A DNA stretch of 49,043 nucleotides from Paraphysomonas bandaiensis (GCA_965644295.1 CBFFRP010000388.1:1-49043), one strand, 5' to 3'. Positions 30,853-41,405 are shown, counted from the stretch's first letter. Numbers and translations are program-made. Notes: generated from the letters alone by a model not told the origin.

Positions 30853-31056
30853 TGTTGGAATACGTATGGTTCTCTAAGATAGTACTGTAGAATACGTTAA
30901 ACACAATGTGAAAAACAGTAATAAGTAGACAAAGATACTATATAGCTAAACTGTGAAACTGAAATATTGTATGCGATTGATATATATATAACGAAATAAT
31001 TTATCATGTTGTTAACATGTATTACATGACAACACACACAATTGTGTATGCAATTT
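30853..31056 (+). repeat. Second LTR of the degenerate copia element
   Basis: TGTTGGAATACGTATGG start, collinear with 27975-28160. It is followed not by unique flank but, after a nested insertion, by another copy of the copia 5' leader, so it also served as a 5' LTR of a tandem copy. Confidence 0.75.
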
Positions 31057-31060
31057 AATA

Positions 31061-31237
31061 TATATATATTGAAAGTCTTATTATTTAGCAGTAGGCGTTA
31101 AAAATCTGCACCAATGTAGTGGCTAGTTGAATGCTATACAGACTATTTAGACCTCTATCCATATCTATTATCCTACTATTATTTAACGCTACAGAATCTG
31201 CTTGTGCGTCGCCGCAAGCACCAAGGTGCAACCATTT
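31061..31237 (+). repeat. Structured short repeat, copy A, inserted in copia
   Basis: 177 bp flanked by a perfect 10-bp duplication CAATTTAATA (31051-31060, 31238-31247), so its ends are defined by insertion. Head GAAAGTCTTATTATTTAGCA, middle TTATCCTACTATTATT, then the core at 31200-31233: stem GCTTG/CAAGC and hairpin GCACCAAGGTGC, ending CAACCATTT. No coding capacity and no inverted terminal repeats. It behaves like a SINE or another small non-autonomous element; no clear tRNA-like A and B boxes were found. Confidence 0.75.
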
Positions 31238-31322
31238 CAATTTAATAAAGAGTGTATCTAGTTTAATTACTATAAACTTTTCTCAACAATTTTAAGTGTT
31301 AAAATGACCAATAGTCAATAAA
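31238..31322 (+). repeat. Second copia 5' leader, truncated
   Basis: AATAAAGAGTGTATCTAGTT through AAAATGACCAATAGTCAAT matches the leader and first gag codons at 28158-28240, then stops. This places a gag start downstream of the second LTR, the sign of a former tandem or recombined element. Confidence 0.75.
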
Positions 31323-31632
31323 GTCCCTAGAAAACAGATCAATTTATTCCATAATGTGTCATATGTAATGTGCAATGAAGTTGCTATTACATGGGTATAA
31401 ACTATAAAATATATATATCTTATATCTTTTAATTTTTCCGACTTTATGACCTACCTCTATCGTTGCTACAAAGATATAGAACTATATGACTATACCAGGG
31501 GTGAGGAACAAGGAACGATATATTACAATACTATTGTTGATAGCGTCTCACCAATAATGTTAATGGAGGTTTAAAATTTAAAACCGATACTAATATTAAC
31601 TATACTATACACCTATACACTATACCAGCATC
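31323..31632. other. Intergenic, no gene seen
   Basis: AT-rich with TATATA runs; no open frame or structured RNA recognised. Confidence 0.4.
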
Positions 31633-31767
31633 ATGCCCACCGATGATGATTCCAAAAAGTCAAGTGATCGTTGTACTAGTATTGTTATTATCCGATCAGC
31701 ACTGGCTACCAACAGTCAATACGAGCAGAGAAACGAAGTACTAAACGCAATGAGTAGACAAAACTAA
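31633..31767 (+). CDS. Possible 44-residue small protein
   Basis: ATG frame MPTDDDSKKSSDRCTSIVII to a TAA, polar N-terminus and ordinary composition, 43 bp from the convergent LRR stop codon. There is no family and no repeat overlap. It could equally be 3' UTR sequence. Confidence 0.2.
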   Translation: MPTDDDSKKSSDRCTSIVIIRSALATNSQYEQRNEVLNAMSRQN

Positions 31768-31810
31768 TCTCATCAGTCAAAAAATGAATGAACCATAAAA
31801 CACATTTCAC

Positions 31811-32969
31811 TTAACGCATTCGTGATTCTGCGCCTCCAGTGTAGTTATCCTTCCTGACGAGGACCTTACTGGGAGTGGAGGGTTGCTCCACCACAACTTC
31901 CACTCCGGGGAGGCGGTCGCTCAGGAACTGCCCCCTCTTACTAACGGGTTGTCCGTCAATGGTTATGTTGGTGCGGTACAACCACAACTCCTATGTTTAT
32001 AACGTTAGACATAGAGTACTTCTAAATAAGAAATCAAACCTGTAAATTGGGCAACTCGGCAACCTCCACTGGAAGCTGGGAGGTGAAGTTGTTTCTATCA
32101 AGATAGAGAAGCGTGAGGGCCTTGCACTGACCCAGTGATGCGGGAATACGTCCACTCATATCATTCATAGAGAGAATTAGTCTATCCAACTTCGACATTA
32201 CTCCGATCTCATGAGGAATCTTGCCGGTAAGTTTGTTTTCGCACAAAATCAAGTCACGCAACTCAGTTAGGTGTCCAATCTCGAGAGGGATAGGGCCAGT
32301 CAACTGGCAGTTCGCCATCCAGAGATATTCAAGGTTGCTCATGTACTGAATAGTAGTGGGAATCTTTCCACCCAGAGGGTTGCGATTCAAATTCAAGAAG
32401 GTCAAATACTGTAGGTTTCCAATCTCCTCGGGTATACCTCCAGTAAATTCATTGAAGCTTAAGTTCAAATACGTTAAATGAATCAAATTTCCGATCTCTT
32501 TCGGGATAGGACCACTTAATTTGCAGTGGTCCAAATCAATAGATTTTAAATTTACTAGGGGGAACAAATTTGGGAATGGGCCTATACGAGCACGTAAACA
32601 CACATAGAACAACAATAAAACAGCGCCACCTGTAAACATTCTATTGCCTCTCATAATCAACTCTAATACGTGCTCCTCTCCATTGGCAAAACCCGCTTCG
32701 ATACCAGCCCATTCACCTAGAGATTTCTCTGCTTTGCACCAATTTTCAGAGTACTTAACTTCCCAATTAGGACCACCGCCAGTTTCAAAGACTCCTTTAA
32801 GAACATCCCTATCAGGAGTGCGGGATTTTGAGGTCTTCATCGCATAAGTCGCAGCAAAAAAGAACAAAGCGGAGACAAGTATTACTAATCCGGTTATCAG
32901 TGCAATTGATTCCGTTTCTCCTATCGACCCAGCGAATATATTTTTAATAACGTCCATTTCGAATCGCAC
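31811..32969 (-). CDS. Leucine-rich-repeat membrane protein
   Basis: Exons on the minus strand 32969-32630, 32581-32040, 31990-31811 (353 residues). One membrane segment near residues 20-45 (ALITGLVILVSALFFFAA), a plant-style LRR cap (GPNWEVKYSENWC, LGEWAGIE), then about nine 24-residue repeats of the form L-x-x-L-x-L-x-x-N-x-x-x-G-x-I-P, ending without a kinase domain. The 48-nt intron 32629-32582 has length divisible by three and no stop; leaving it in would insert a false hydrophobic VLLLFYV segment between MFTG and PFPN, exactly within a repeat. The ~300-residue LRR part probably binds a protein ligand; topology (N-in or N-out) is not clear. Similar LRR proteins occur in plants, oomycetes and diatoms. 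Confidence 0.82.
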
Positions 32970-33015
32970 AACCGCAGCACTAAAATCAACAACAGATTGC
33001 TATTAATTTATCTCA

Positions 33016-33237
33016 ATGGGTGTGCTTCACCTGATTGACAACGAGCTGGGAAAAGAAATAACGCAACAGGAGTACTTGCAAGGCAGGATTGTTGATGCTA
33101 TGGCGTCGATAAAAAAGAGAAAATTGATGCTCACCATTTGCCGAAAATTTGGGTCCCCTCATTATGTTGCACCTCTCATTCAAACAACTATACGCAAAAT
33201 ACGTAGACAATTTTACAATGAAGTAGAGATTTTCTGA
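33016..33237 (+). CDS. Hypothetical 73-residue protein
   Basis: ATG 47 bp from the LRR gene start on the other strand. Sequence MGVLHLIDNELGKEITQQEY then a basic helix-like region (ASIKKRKLML, IRKIRRQFYNE). No family recognised and no signal or membrane segment. The divergent position next to a real gene and continuous amphipathic composition make it plausible but unproven. Confidence 0.3.
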   Translation: MGVLHLIDNELGKEITQQEYLQGRIVDAMASIKKRKLMLTICRKFGSPHYVAPLIQTTIRKIRRQFYNEVEIF

Positions 33238-33432
33238 AAAATTGGGATTTTAGATTTCGGAGAAAAAAATGCTGACAGCAACAGCATGCACCTCTGCAGC
33301 TGTGAATGCACAGCATGTGTGTGGAAGGTTTTCGTACTTAATCATTGCACAGATTAGAGTCTTAACCAAGTCATTTGTAGCAATATTATAGTAATTCATT
33401 GGCACTAGATCCCATTACAGTGCTATACACTT

Positions 33433-34022
33433 ATGGAAACTCAGAAAATAAACAGAGAAAAGGTGAGAAAAAGTAATTATCAGAGACATGACTAACCCCC
33501 CCTTTACCCTGCAACAGACATGCCCGCTCCTGCTGCGGTGTTTTTACAAACACGACACGAACCATGTGTAAGTCACAATCCATGCATGAATAATAGTAAC
33601 TATTTTATTGTAACGATTTTTCAGAGCGACAGACTATAAGAATGCTGCCGTTGGAATTCTCCCCTCTCAGGAGGTTCAAATTTATACTTGGCCGGATGCC
33701 ACAATGCGTGAAATTGTGGATTTGCTCAAGGTTTGGATGTGTTATATTTTATTAGAGTATAATATCGTTGTAGGATGTTGTTCTTCCAGGACAGGCGAAG
33801 CAAAGAAATAGTGCCTTTGATATTTCGCTTGTATATCCGGACAGAAACGGAGATCATAAATTGAGGCAACTTGCCCATATAAATCTCACTAGACAAGGAA
33901 ATGATGACAACAAAACACTATGTGAATTAAAGTTTGAAACTGGCGATTACTTGGACATCGCCATTGTGTCTGGGAGGGGTACTAGCCCGAGATACAGGGG
34001 TGGAAGGGGTGGCGGATATTAG
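33433..34022 (+). CDS. SAP18: SAP18, Sin3-associated / splicing-auxiliary protein
   Basis: Four exons: 33433-33462, 33518-33567, 33625-33730, 33774-34022 (144 residues; typical 140-170). It matches SAP18 from end to end: REKTCPLLLRCFYK at the N-terminus, SQEVQIYTWPDATMREIVDL in the centre (ubiquitin-like fold), SAFDISLVYPDRNG and GDYLDIAI near the end, finishing in an Arg/Gly tail (GRGTSPRYRGGRGGGY). SAP18 is part of the ASAP complex with RNPS1 and Acinus (exon junction/splicing) and is found with Sin3-HDAC corepressors. The first exon is only 10 codons and was placed by the family's conserved start and the GTGAG donor. Family call firm. Confidence 0.92.
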
Positions 34023-35980
34023 ATTCCAGTGTGAATTGCAGATAGTATTGTATGGTGTAGGAGCAATTACATATCTGGCATATATAAATGTTATGCTACT
34101 TGCGCTTTTGGATCTGTGCTGTATGAGGTGTTTCGAAGTGATGATACTAAGAATAAGTGTGTACCGCATAGATATGGAGAACGATGTAGCACTCATCTTG
34201 TGTAGTAATCAATTTCTTACAGTATATATTCAGTTTCGAAGCCACATCAATACGTAAATGCATCTATATATTATTCCTACAAGTGCTTCGGATATACTAT
34301 TACATCATCCCTATAGGGATTCATCACACGATGATACCTAACACGGATGTATTCATCGGACTATCATATAACTCACAGATCGATATGTATGCTTTCGCTA
34401 TGTTATCAGTGGCAGTCGCATCAACTTCAACCAATATCTGGTCCTCTTTTGAATATTCCGCTAAATGAATGAATTTGTGGGACAATGGGACAATAATTAT
34501 TTCCACTTTTCATCACATAAATATGATGATTGATGATTATCTTACGCACATAAAAATAGCAACTATCCCAATTCATGGATCCCAGTTACCAAGTAATATT
34601 CAGTATTATTCTTTAACTCTGTGCTGAGTCGTGATCATCTTGCTAGATGCGGTTAAATATTTTTAAGAAAGCCTCGAAGTCTGTTGATCGAGGTTGGGAA
34701 CACTTCTCCCCACTCCCCCCTAGCTGGCCCCAACACTTATCCCACCCTACCTAACCAAGGCTACTAGCTGCTTCCTGTCCTATATTATGATCTAAACTAT
34801 ACTTCTCTTAATACTACATTTTAATAACCCAATTACCCTCCCGTTTTCGCTACACTATTCCCCTAATCCGAACAAGTCACAAAGTGTAGCTACGTTGACT
34901 GCATACACTTGCATAGTTTCCCCACTAATCATAGTTATCCGTCTTTGCCACCCTATACGGACACTCAAATAGTGGTTGTAGTTTCATAGACGATAATGAG
35001 AGTGAGTATACATCTCCCATCTGGTACTCCTTCTTCATGTTGTATTTCCCCCACCTGATCTGGAATGGTTCAAATTATCCTCAACCAGCTATCCCTCGTC
35101 CTCTGTGTGGTGACCGACCATGTTCACTGTAGTACACTTTTTATGGTGTATTGCATTCTGCGACATACATTGTATGTGTTCTGTGAATTACTCTGTCGAT
35201 TACAACTTCTTCTACAACTTCCCATAGTATACCCATGAAATACCATATAAAGAGGAACATAATATTCTTCTTATATGAACCTTATTGACCTCGTAGAAGT
35301 GTATGAAACTGTCCTGTTGTACGACTAGACTGATATTAATTCTACGAGACATAAAATGGAACATTGTGCCACACATACTTTATTCTCTGGAAGCCATACT
35401 GGCAGCTGTAGTAGTTTACGCTTTCCATTCGTCTACGATCTTAGGGGTTGTGGATCTTCATTGTTTTTTAGTTGTCTCTGGACATTATCAACTACACAGC
35501 TGCATTACATATACAGATGAAATTGATTGTCTCGCATATATTGAAATACGGAAGAGCAGAGATCGTTTAATCAGAGTATGTACAGTATCTCATTTCCATA
35601 TGGTGGATATCATATCAACAGAGACAGCAGTACGTTCTGTATATCATTACACGAAAATCCTGCATTTCTGCAGTGTCGGTCGAAAAAAGTACAGCCTCCT
35701 TATTTTTAGAATACGTACTGTAGGATGCATATATCATAATAATAATACTGTACTAGGTTGTACAGTATATTTAGATATCTTGCTGCTGTTGGGGAACGAC
35801 GAGTACGATATCGTTGAGAGGAAATCCCTGTGATCAATACACAACACAACGCAACAGGGAAAAGGAAGAATATAATATGCGCCAGGCTGTAAGAAGAGTC
35901 TATCTCGGCCAAGTAGATGGTTATAGTTGCGTTAGTGTCCACTAACTGCACCCTCCCATATTTCTTGTGCTTGAAATAGA
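34023..35980. other. Intergenic ~2 kb, no supported gene
   Basis: AT-rich, with TACTGTAC/ACAGTATC words as at the left edge of the window. The longest frame (35303-35833, 176 codons) has no domain and no codon pattern like the neighbours; I do not support it as a gene. Confidence 0.35.
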
Positions 35981-38507
35981 ATGACTTCTCATTACAGGGA
36001 GTGGTGCCTGTTTCTCTTTATCATTGCTAGCATATCTTCATTCTTTCCTTTGTATATAAATGTCAATGGGGCGGACTTCAGTTATTTTGATCAGAAATCC
36101 AGCTTTGATTGGAAGGAATATCGTTTGCTGTGTCTGGCAGCTGTTTCCACCGCACTGCCCTTATTTCTAGACACCCTATTGGACTTCAAGCTTCCATTGC
36201 GAATCACAGGCCCACGTTGGGTGTTCGTTTTGGCATTAATTATCCCGAATGCCATTAGTTTTTTTTCAACAAGAGTTATAACCGCTCATACGGTGTCTGT
36301 TGCTGTCTGTTGTGTGTTTTGCAGAGAGTTCTTGATGAACGGCGCTCTCTTAAGCTTTTTGCTTCATCGAAATTGCAATAAAAGAACTGTAATAGCAACC
36401 TCAGTCATGGCATTTCTCACCATAGTAGTTTTACACATCAGACTATGTTTCGTATTTGGTGTGTCTTTGTATGGTGTTGGATGGATGCGTGCGACCTATG
36501 CACTGAGCTCACTACGAGATTTATTGTTATTTGCGATATGTACCAAACGCTTTGTTAGCATGCAGCCCAATAGCGAAGAATATATGGATACGATTTATGC
36601 ATCGCTTCCAGTGGTTGGAGTAGCCCTAAAGGCTATTGTGGTATTTGGAGCGGACCAGCTCACGTACATGATCGCAGTTGACATATTTCTTTGTATTGTT
36701 GCAACTGTACTTCCTGGAAGGCACGCAAGACACGAGAAGTCTATTGCCGAGGTAAAATTCACAAGTCGTAAATACAATTTGATTCATTGTTTATAGCATA
36801 TTCTTCAATCCAAGCGTGATTTTGTGAGCTACATCTCTCATGAGCTCAGGACCCCTCTTAACACTGTCTACATGGGCATTCAGCTGCTCTCAAGTCGAAT
36901 GTCATCGCTACATTGCGATAAACAATCAGATTTGCATGACATTGTTTCTGATATCGAGTCGTCATGTTGCATAGCGATTGATATATTGAGCGATTTACTT
37001 GTTGTTAACAAAGTTGAGGATGGGGTTCTGCAACTGGACAGGAAAGAGCAGTCTGTCAGGCAGCTTCTGTCTACTGTAGTTGACCCTTTCAATGTTCAGG
37101 TACTAGTTTTTTATTGTGGACATTTGTTACAACTAAATTTTGTATTGAATGGTAGGCTCAGCAGAAACAGATTATTTTTGAACATAGTGATGCTAAGCAC
37201 TTAGACCCTTCCATTGCTGAAGAAGAAACACGTATCTGCGTTGACGTGAGCAAATTTAGTCAAGTTCTCCGAAATTTAATATCGAACGCTTTGAAGTTCA
37301 CTCCATCTGGGGGTAGAGTAGACCTATATGCTTTTCTTACGACACGACCACCTTACGACAGCGCTACTAAGAATAAAGCTAATCCCATTCGAAGAAATAC
37401 TCGTGTTTTTTCATCCATGAGTGAGTCGTCTGTTACGCACAATCAACTTGCCGACAGTTCATCCAGTGATGCGAGTACTACTGTCCTGAGGATCGAGGTT
37501 CATGACACCGGGCCTGGTGTGTCAGAGGTTAGCAATGTCGTAATGTGTAGTGTATTCTCTGCTGATAGTTTAGTAGGAAAACCAGAAACGCTTGTTCAAT
37601 GAGATTGTCCAGTTCAACGCAGCAGAACTTCAGGGAGGGGGAGGATCAGGATTGGGTCTCTGGATATCTAAGGCAATCATGGACCATCATGGGGGTACTT
37701 TGGGTGTGATATCTACCCCCGGTATGGGGTCCATATTTTATATCGAAGTGGAAGTTCTACCACCAGCAAGCTCCACGTGCTCGACAGATGGGTGTGATAA
37801 ATTCAGCTTGTCTGAATCGAGAGAAGCTATTATCTCCCCGTCTTCAATACGGAAGATGTCCTCAGCCTTCCGTCGTTACATTCCAGTCTCCCCAAAGGTA
37901 AATATAGTGAGTGACTGTGAGCCAGCAGAGTCCGCCGAGAGAAAAGATAGCTTGGAACGATTGACAGTAGGTAATATTACGATCAACAAAGTGCTAGTTG
38001 TGGATGATTCGTCGGTGAACCGTAAGATGATATGCCGTCTTCTAGTTCCACTGGTAGGATCCGTATCGCAGGCTGGTGATGGAGCAGAAGCACTCCAATT
38101 AGTAACAGATGCACTAAATGAAGGAAACTCATATGATATAGTATTTATGGATGTAAATATGCCTGTCATGGATGGCGTTAGAGCAACTCGCCTAATGAGA
38201 TCTGCCGGATACAAAGGATATATTACTTTTCTAACAGGAAACGCAATGCCTGAAGAGCGGGCATCATTCTTTAGTGCGGGAGGAGATGACGTTCTGATTA
38301 AGCCCTGCACCCTTGCTAACTTGGAGGGTGTTCTTATAGGTATACATCTCCTATTTACTTCATTGTACTGTTGGCTAATATACTATTATGTAGCTGCGTA
38401 CAGAGAATTACGCTGTACAGCATAAACATTATACATTCATTAGGTATAATCCGAGGAGTATATGTAGAAAATTCGGTGGAAATGCTGCGCTACAATATAA
38501 AGCTTGA
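35981..38507 (+). CDS. Membrane hybrid histidine kinase
   Basis: Five exons: 35981-36751, 36797-37099, 37156-37527, 37586-38339, 38404-38507 (767 residues). Residues 1-245 form a membrane sensor of about six or seven hydrophobic helices (LFLFIIASISSFFPLYI, WVFVLALIIPNAISFF, AIVVFGADQLTYMIAV). HisKA: phospho-acceptor H272 in SYISHELRTPLN. HATPase: N-box LRNLISNALKFT, G1 DTGPGVSE, G2 GGSGLGLWISKAIM. Receiver: D622/D623 (VVDDSS), phospho-acceptor D671 (FMDVNMPVMDG), K721 (VLIKPC). All catalytic residues are present, so a His-to-Asp relay inside one protein is expected, normally passed on to an HPt protein. The last exon adds an ordinary-looking tail and is the least certain join. The signal sensed is unknown. 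Confidence 0.88.
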
Positions 38508-38817
38508 AAGCGCATTGCACATATTGCTTTCGACTGGAATGAATTATATGTTTGCCATTTCTCATTTGATTCGAAAATGGCTGAATTAAAATAAATAGGT
38601 AAATGTAAGAGTCAAGTATTTCTCTTGTAGTTATTCGAATTTGAAATAACTATGAATACAAGCTTATTACTACAGTTCTCAGATTAAGTCATTATTACGA
38701 TATATATATATTATCAATGTGCTAAATCATAAACTAGTGGCTAGTAGCCACCGGCTGAATCGCTATAGTAATCTTGCCAATGTATATTTCTGTAAATTCC
38801 ATTACGATATATATACT
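38508..38817. other. AT-rich spacer
   Basis: ATTACGATATATATA occurs at 38693 and again at 38800; GTGGCTAGTAGCCAC forms a short inverted repeat near 38740. No coding frame. It could be the 5' part of repeat copy B. Confidence 0.4.
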
Positions 38818-39215
38818 AGTGGTGAATGTCTTATTATTAGCAATAGGCGTTTAAGAGTAAGTGCTTAACTCTAATTTCCTACTATTTAACAATACAAAAA
38901 AACGAGGAGGAGAAAAGCGGCAAGCCTTTTTTTAACCCCCGCTTTTCCCCTCCTCGTTTTTCTAATACGAAAACTGCTTGTGCGTCATCGAAAGCACCAA
39001 GATGCAACCACTTTCGCTCTATCGCTCAAAAAGCAGACGCAGTGAGTAAGTAAAATGTTGAAATACCAGGCATCAGCTGACTTCAGGATATTTGATTTCT
39101 TAAGGTGAACAGCCCGGATGCTTGGCATCAGCAGGCAGCCCAACACCCCGGATGCCTTCGAGGTGGGCCCATCCCAAGACCCCAGACGGCTGTTTACTCG
39201 TCATGGCCCAAAGAC
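38818..39215 (+). repeat. Structured short repeat, copy B (longest)
   Basis: Head GTGAATGTCTTATTATTAGC, middle TTTCCTACTATTTAAC, core 38976-39010, then the 3' extension seen in copies E and F: CTCAAAAAGCAGACGCAGTG, AAATGTTGAAATACC, GCTGACTTCAGGAT, CCCGGATGCTTGG, ACACCCCGGATG, GACGGCTGTTTACT. The core stems are weakened here (AAAGC and GATGC replace CAAGC and GGTGC). A 65-bp hairpin is inserted before the core. Confidence 0.7.
38898..38961. repeat. Long hairpin inside repeat copy B
   Basis: Arms 38898-38920 and 38939-38961 (23 nt each, AAAAACGAGGAGGAGAAAAG... against its reverse complement) with one mismatch and an 18-nt loop. Not present in copies A, C or E. Confidence 0.85.
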
Positions 39216-39463
39216 GTCTACACAAGCATTTGGCTATGAGCGGGAAAAAATTATCTACTGGCTCTATATATGCGGCCCACTTTAACTTATCTCCGGTACT
39301 TATCCCTCAGAACACCACTAAAAGGTGTGAGGCAGACTTTGTTGAAGGACGATATATATATACTAAGGCAATATCGTTTTAAGAATGGTTTTTACTTTAA
39401 TTGTATTTTGTCAATAGTTCAACAATTTTATAGTGTTTTATGTATTGCTGAATTTCTGACAAA

Positions 39464-39697
39464 CTTCTCACACGCACGCTCTCCCATCCCTGGTTTCACA
39501 CCGCCATAATCAAACTAGCAAAAGCCGCATGGAATCCAAACACCCCCCAGGTTGAGCGCTACTGGACCGGCCACATTACTGCCACACAATTGGCCGACGC
39601 ATTCGGACGCCACATATCCAGCTCACTGCTCGAACATCAGCTCCACGCCCTTGTTTACACTCTCATCTACATTTTGCCCCATCCACTCCTCACATAA
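39464..39697 (+). pseudogene. GC-rich orphan open frame
   Basis: About 75 codons open to TAA 39695, reading LSHPWFHTAIIKLAKAAWNP, then ERYWTGHITATQLADAFG, then HALVYTLIYILPHPLLT. It is more GC-rich than anything around it, has no start codon that I would trust, and lies between repeat copies. It resembles coding sequence of a mobile element or foreign DNA, but no family is recognised. Confidence 0.3.
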
Positions 39698-39766
39698 CCC
39701 ATGGCACAGGCCCGCCAGACACATTGCCCAAAGGTAGACCCCCCGACTAACCTCACTACAAGGGAC

Positions 39767-39800
39767 GGTTGCACCATGGTGCTCGCAGCGATGCACAAGC
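39767..39800 (-). repeat. Repeat-family hairpin core, copy D
   Basis: Minus strand reads GCTTGTGCATCGCTGCGAGC then ACCATGGTGCAACC. Only the core is present; neighbouring head and tail sequence is different. Stem GCTTG/CGAGC keeps pairing through a U-G pair. Confidence 0.65.
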
Positions 39801-39974
39801 AGTCCCGAGACGGTTGCCCGCCACTAGTAGTATATATAGCAAGGCCAGTTTTCAGTCAGTCTATAGTAGATGTAAAACTAGTTTCTGTACACAACCGTTC
39901 TCATGTAATAATCAGACTTTCTTATATTGCTGAATTTTCTGAAGCACTGCCAAAATAATCTCACATATAATAAC

Positions 39975-40225
39975 ATCTGTCTCATTATTTTTAGCAATAG
40001 AGGCATGGAAGTATTAAAACTAATAGAAATTGAAACTAAACAGAGGTCTACCTATCACTATTAATGCTAATATCCTACTATATATATCGCTATGGATATT
40101 GCTTGTGAGTCGCCGCAAGCACCAAGGTGCGACCACCTCCGCTTTGAGTAGGTGAAAAGGGTTTGAGTTGGTCCTCTGGAGGGTGTAGTGCTCCACCTAG
40201 GCTATGCTTGCTCCGGCAGGCAGCC
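39975..40225 (+). repeat. Structured short repeat, copy C
   Basis: TCTCATTATTTTTAGCAATAG head, TATCCTACTATATATAT middle, core 40101-40133 (GCTTG/CAAGC, GCACCAAGGTGC), then CCGCTTTGAG. A weakly similar CGGCAGGCAGCCC follows near 40213. The 3' extension is otherwise diverged. Confidence 0.65.
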
Positions 40226-40485
40226 CTTGGGGTATGGGTCTGTGCATCGAACTTAAGCTGTACGTTCAGTTAATTAAGTTTTATAGCAAGAATCGAAACC
40301 TTTGAGGTCTGGTGGAGCGACCTCGACAAAAAGTTGAAGAAAAAGGATGTATGCATTAGCTTCATTTTTTAGGCTATTCAACCTTTGGTAGAAGCCCTCG
40401 AAATCTTTGAACAATACTTCAATACGATGATCCCTAAGTAATTGTGTAATGTAGTGAGTTGTGAGTTAATTACAAGACTCTTGTA
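40226..40485. other. Intergenic, no gene seen
   Basis: No supported frame; includes AAAAAG-rich stretches only. Confidence 0.35.
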
Positions 40486-41405
40486 CTATACTGTCAAAAA
40501 ATAAACGGTTTTTTCGCTTGTTAACAAATTGTAAGTAGTGATAAATATGCAAGAGATGATGGTCGAATAGTTTAGAGTCAAATAGTAGTTCACTGGCAAC
40601 ACTTTACTGGGATCTTGTTGCTTATATTGACTGTTTACACTGACATTCATGCTCTTATAGATTACAAGAAAAATATATGCGGACAGTCTTTTTAGGTGTG
40701 CGAGTAGGACAGCACTTTTAACAGTTTGGAGTTTACTATATTTGGTGAATAGCTTGTGACAGAGACAGTACAAATTCTAGTATCGAACTTAAAGAGCATT
40801 CTTCGTTGCAGATAATAATCAGAATTGTTCGATATTATAATAATAGATGAGTTATGTGGTTATGAAGAGTAATTTATGATTAACTAAATCTATTTTCAAA
40901 GACACATAAGCATGAGCAATATAATATATCTATTTTATTGCAATATATTGCAATATATTGTGAGGCCAAATTTTGTTAAAATAGTAATAAATATATTGTA
41001 GCAAAGAAAGTATATAATAGCAAGTAGTCTTATATCCAATATATAGTTTTACCTGGCCCTGTGCAAAGAGGCTAGTGTAACGTGTAACGTTTTAGTGGTG
41101 AAACGTAGTATGAATTGGTCGATTTGAACTAGCAGTTTGCTAGCTTCAAAATATTTGCTGGAGACTTGGTGTGTGCGGCTATTGGTCGTCTCAATTCTCA
41201 ATGGAATCACTAAAAAATGGTAGAGCGAGCTGATTGACTCAAACGCTGATACAACTGTTGAAAGTTTGCTGGATGAGGCACACACGAACTTCACAGTCAC
41301 TATATTACTCATGTGTGCAACGCTATAAAACAGTAATGGAAAAGTATTTATATTCAATTTACTAACTACTAACCACATATTACATATTGTAGTCGTGCAC
41401 TGCAA
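40486..41405 (-). CDS. Possible two-exon gene of unknown function
   Basis: Two minus-strand open stretches (41405-41049 and 40773-40486) of 118 and 95 codons. The first ends in AGGGCCAG|GTAAAACT, a fair donor. The first contains SNIVTVKFVCASSSKLSTVV and KLLVQIDQFILRFT, the second KLFTKYSKLQTVKSAVLLAH and SAYIFLVIYKSM. Both are Ser/Leu/Val-rich with no domain that I recognise, and the ~275 bp between them lacks a clear single acceptor. It may be a real fast-evolving gene downstream of PACRG, or chance frames. Confidence 0.22.

Noticed and set aside
31061-31237. Helitron end
   Set aside because: The 3' hairpin is suggestive, but a clear 10-bp target duplication contradicts Helitron insertion, which makes none.
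35303-35833. 176-codon plus-strand frame
   Set aside because: No domain, composition like the surrounding spacer, no splice or neighbour support.
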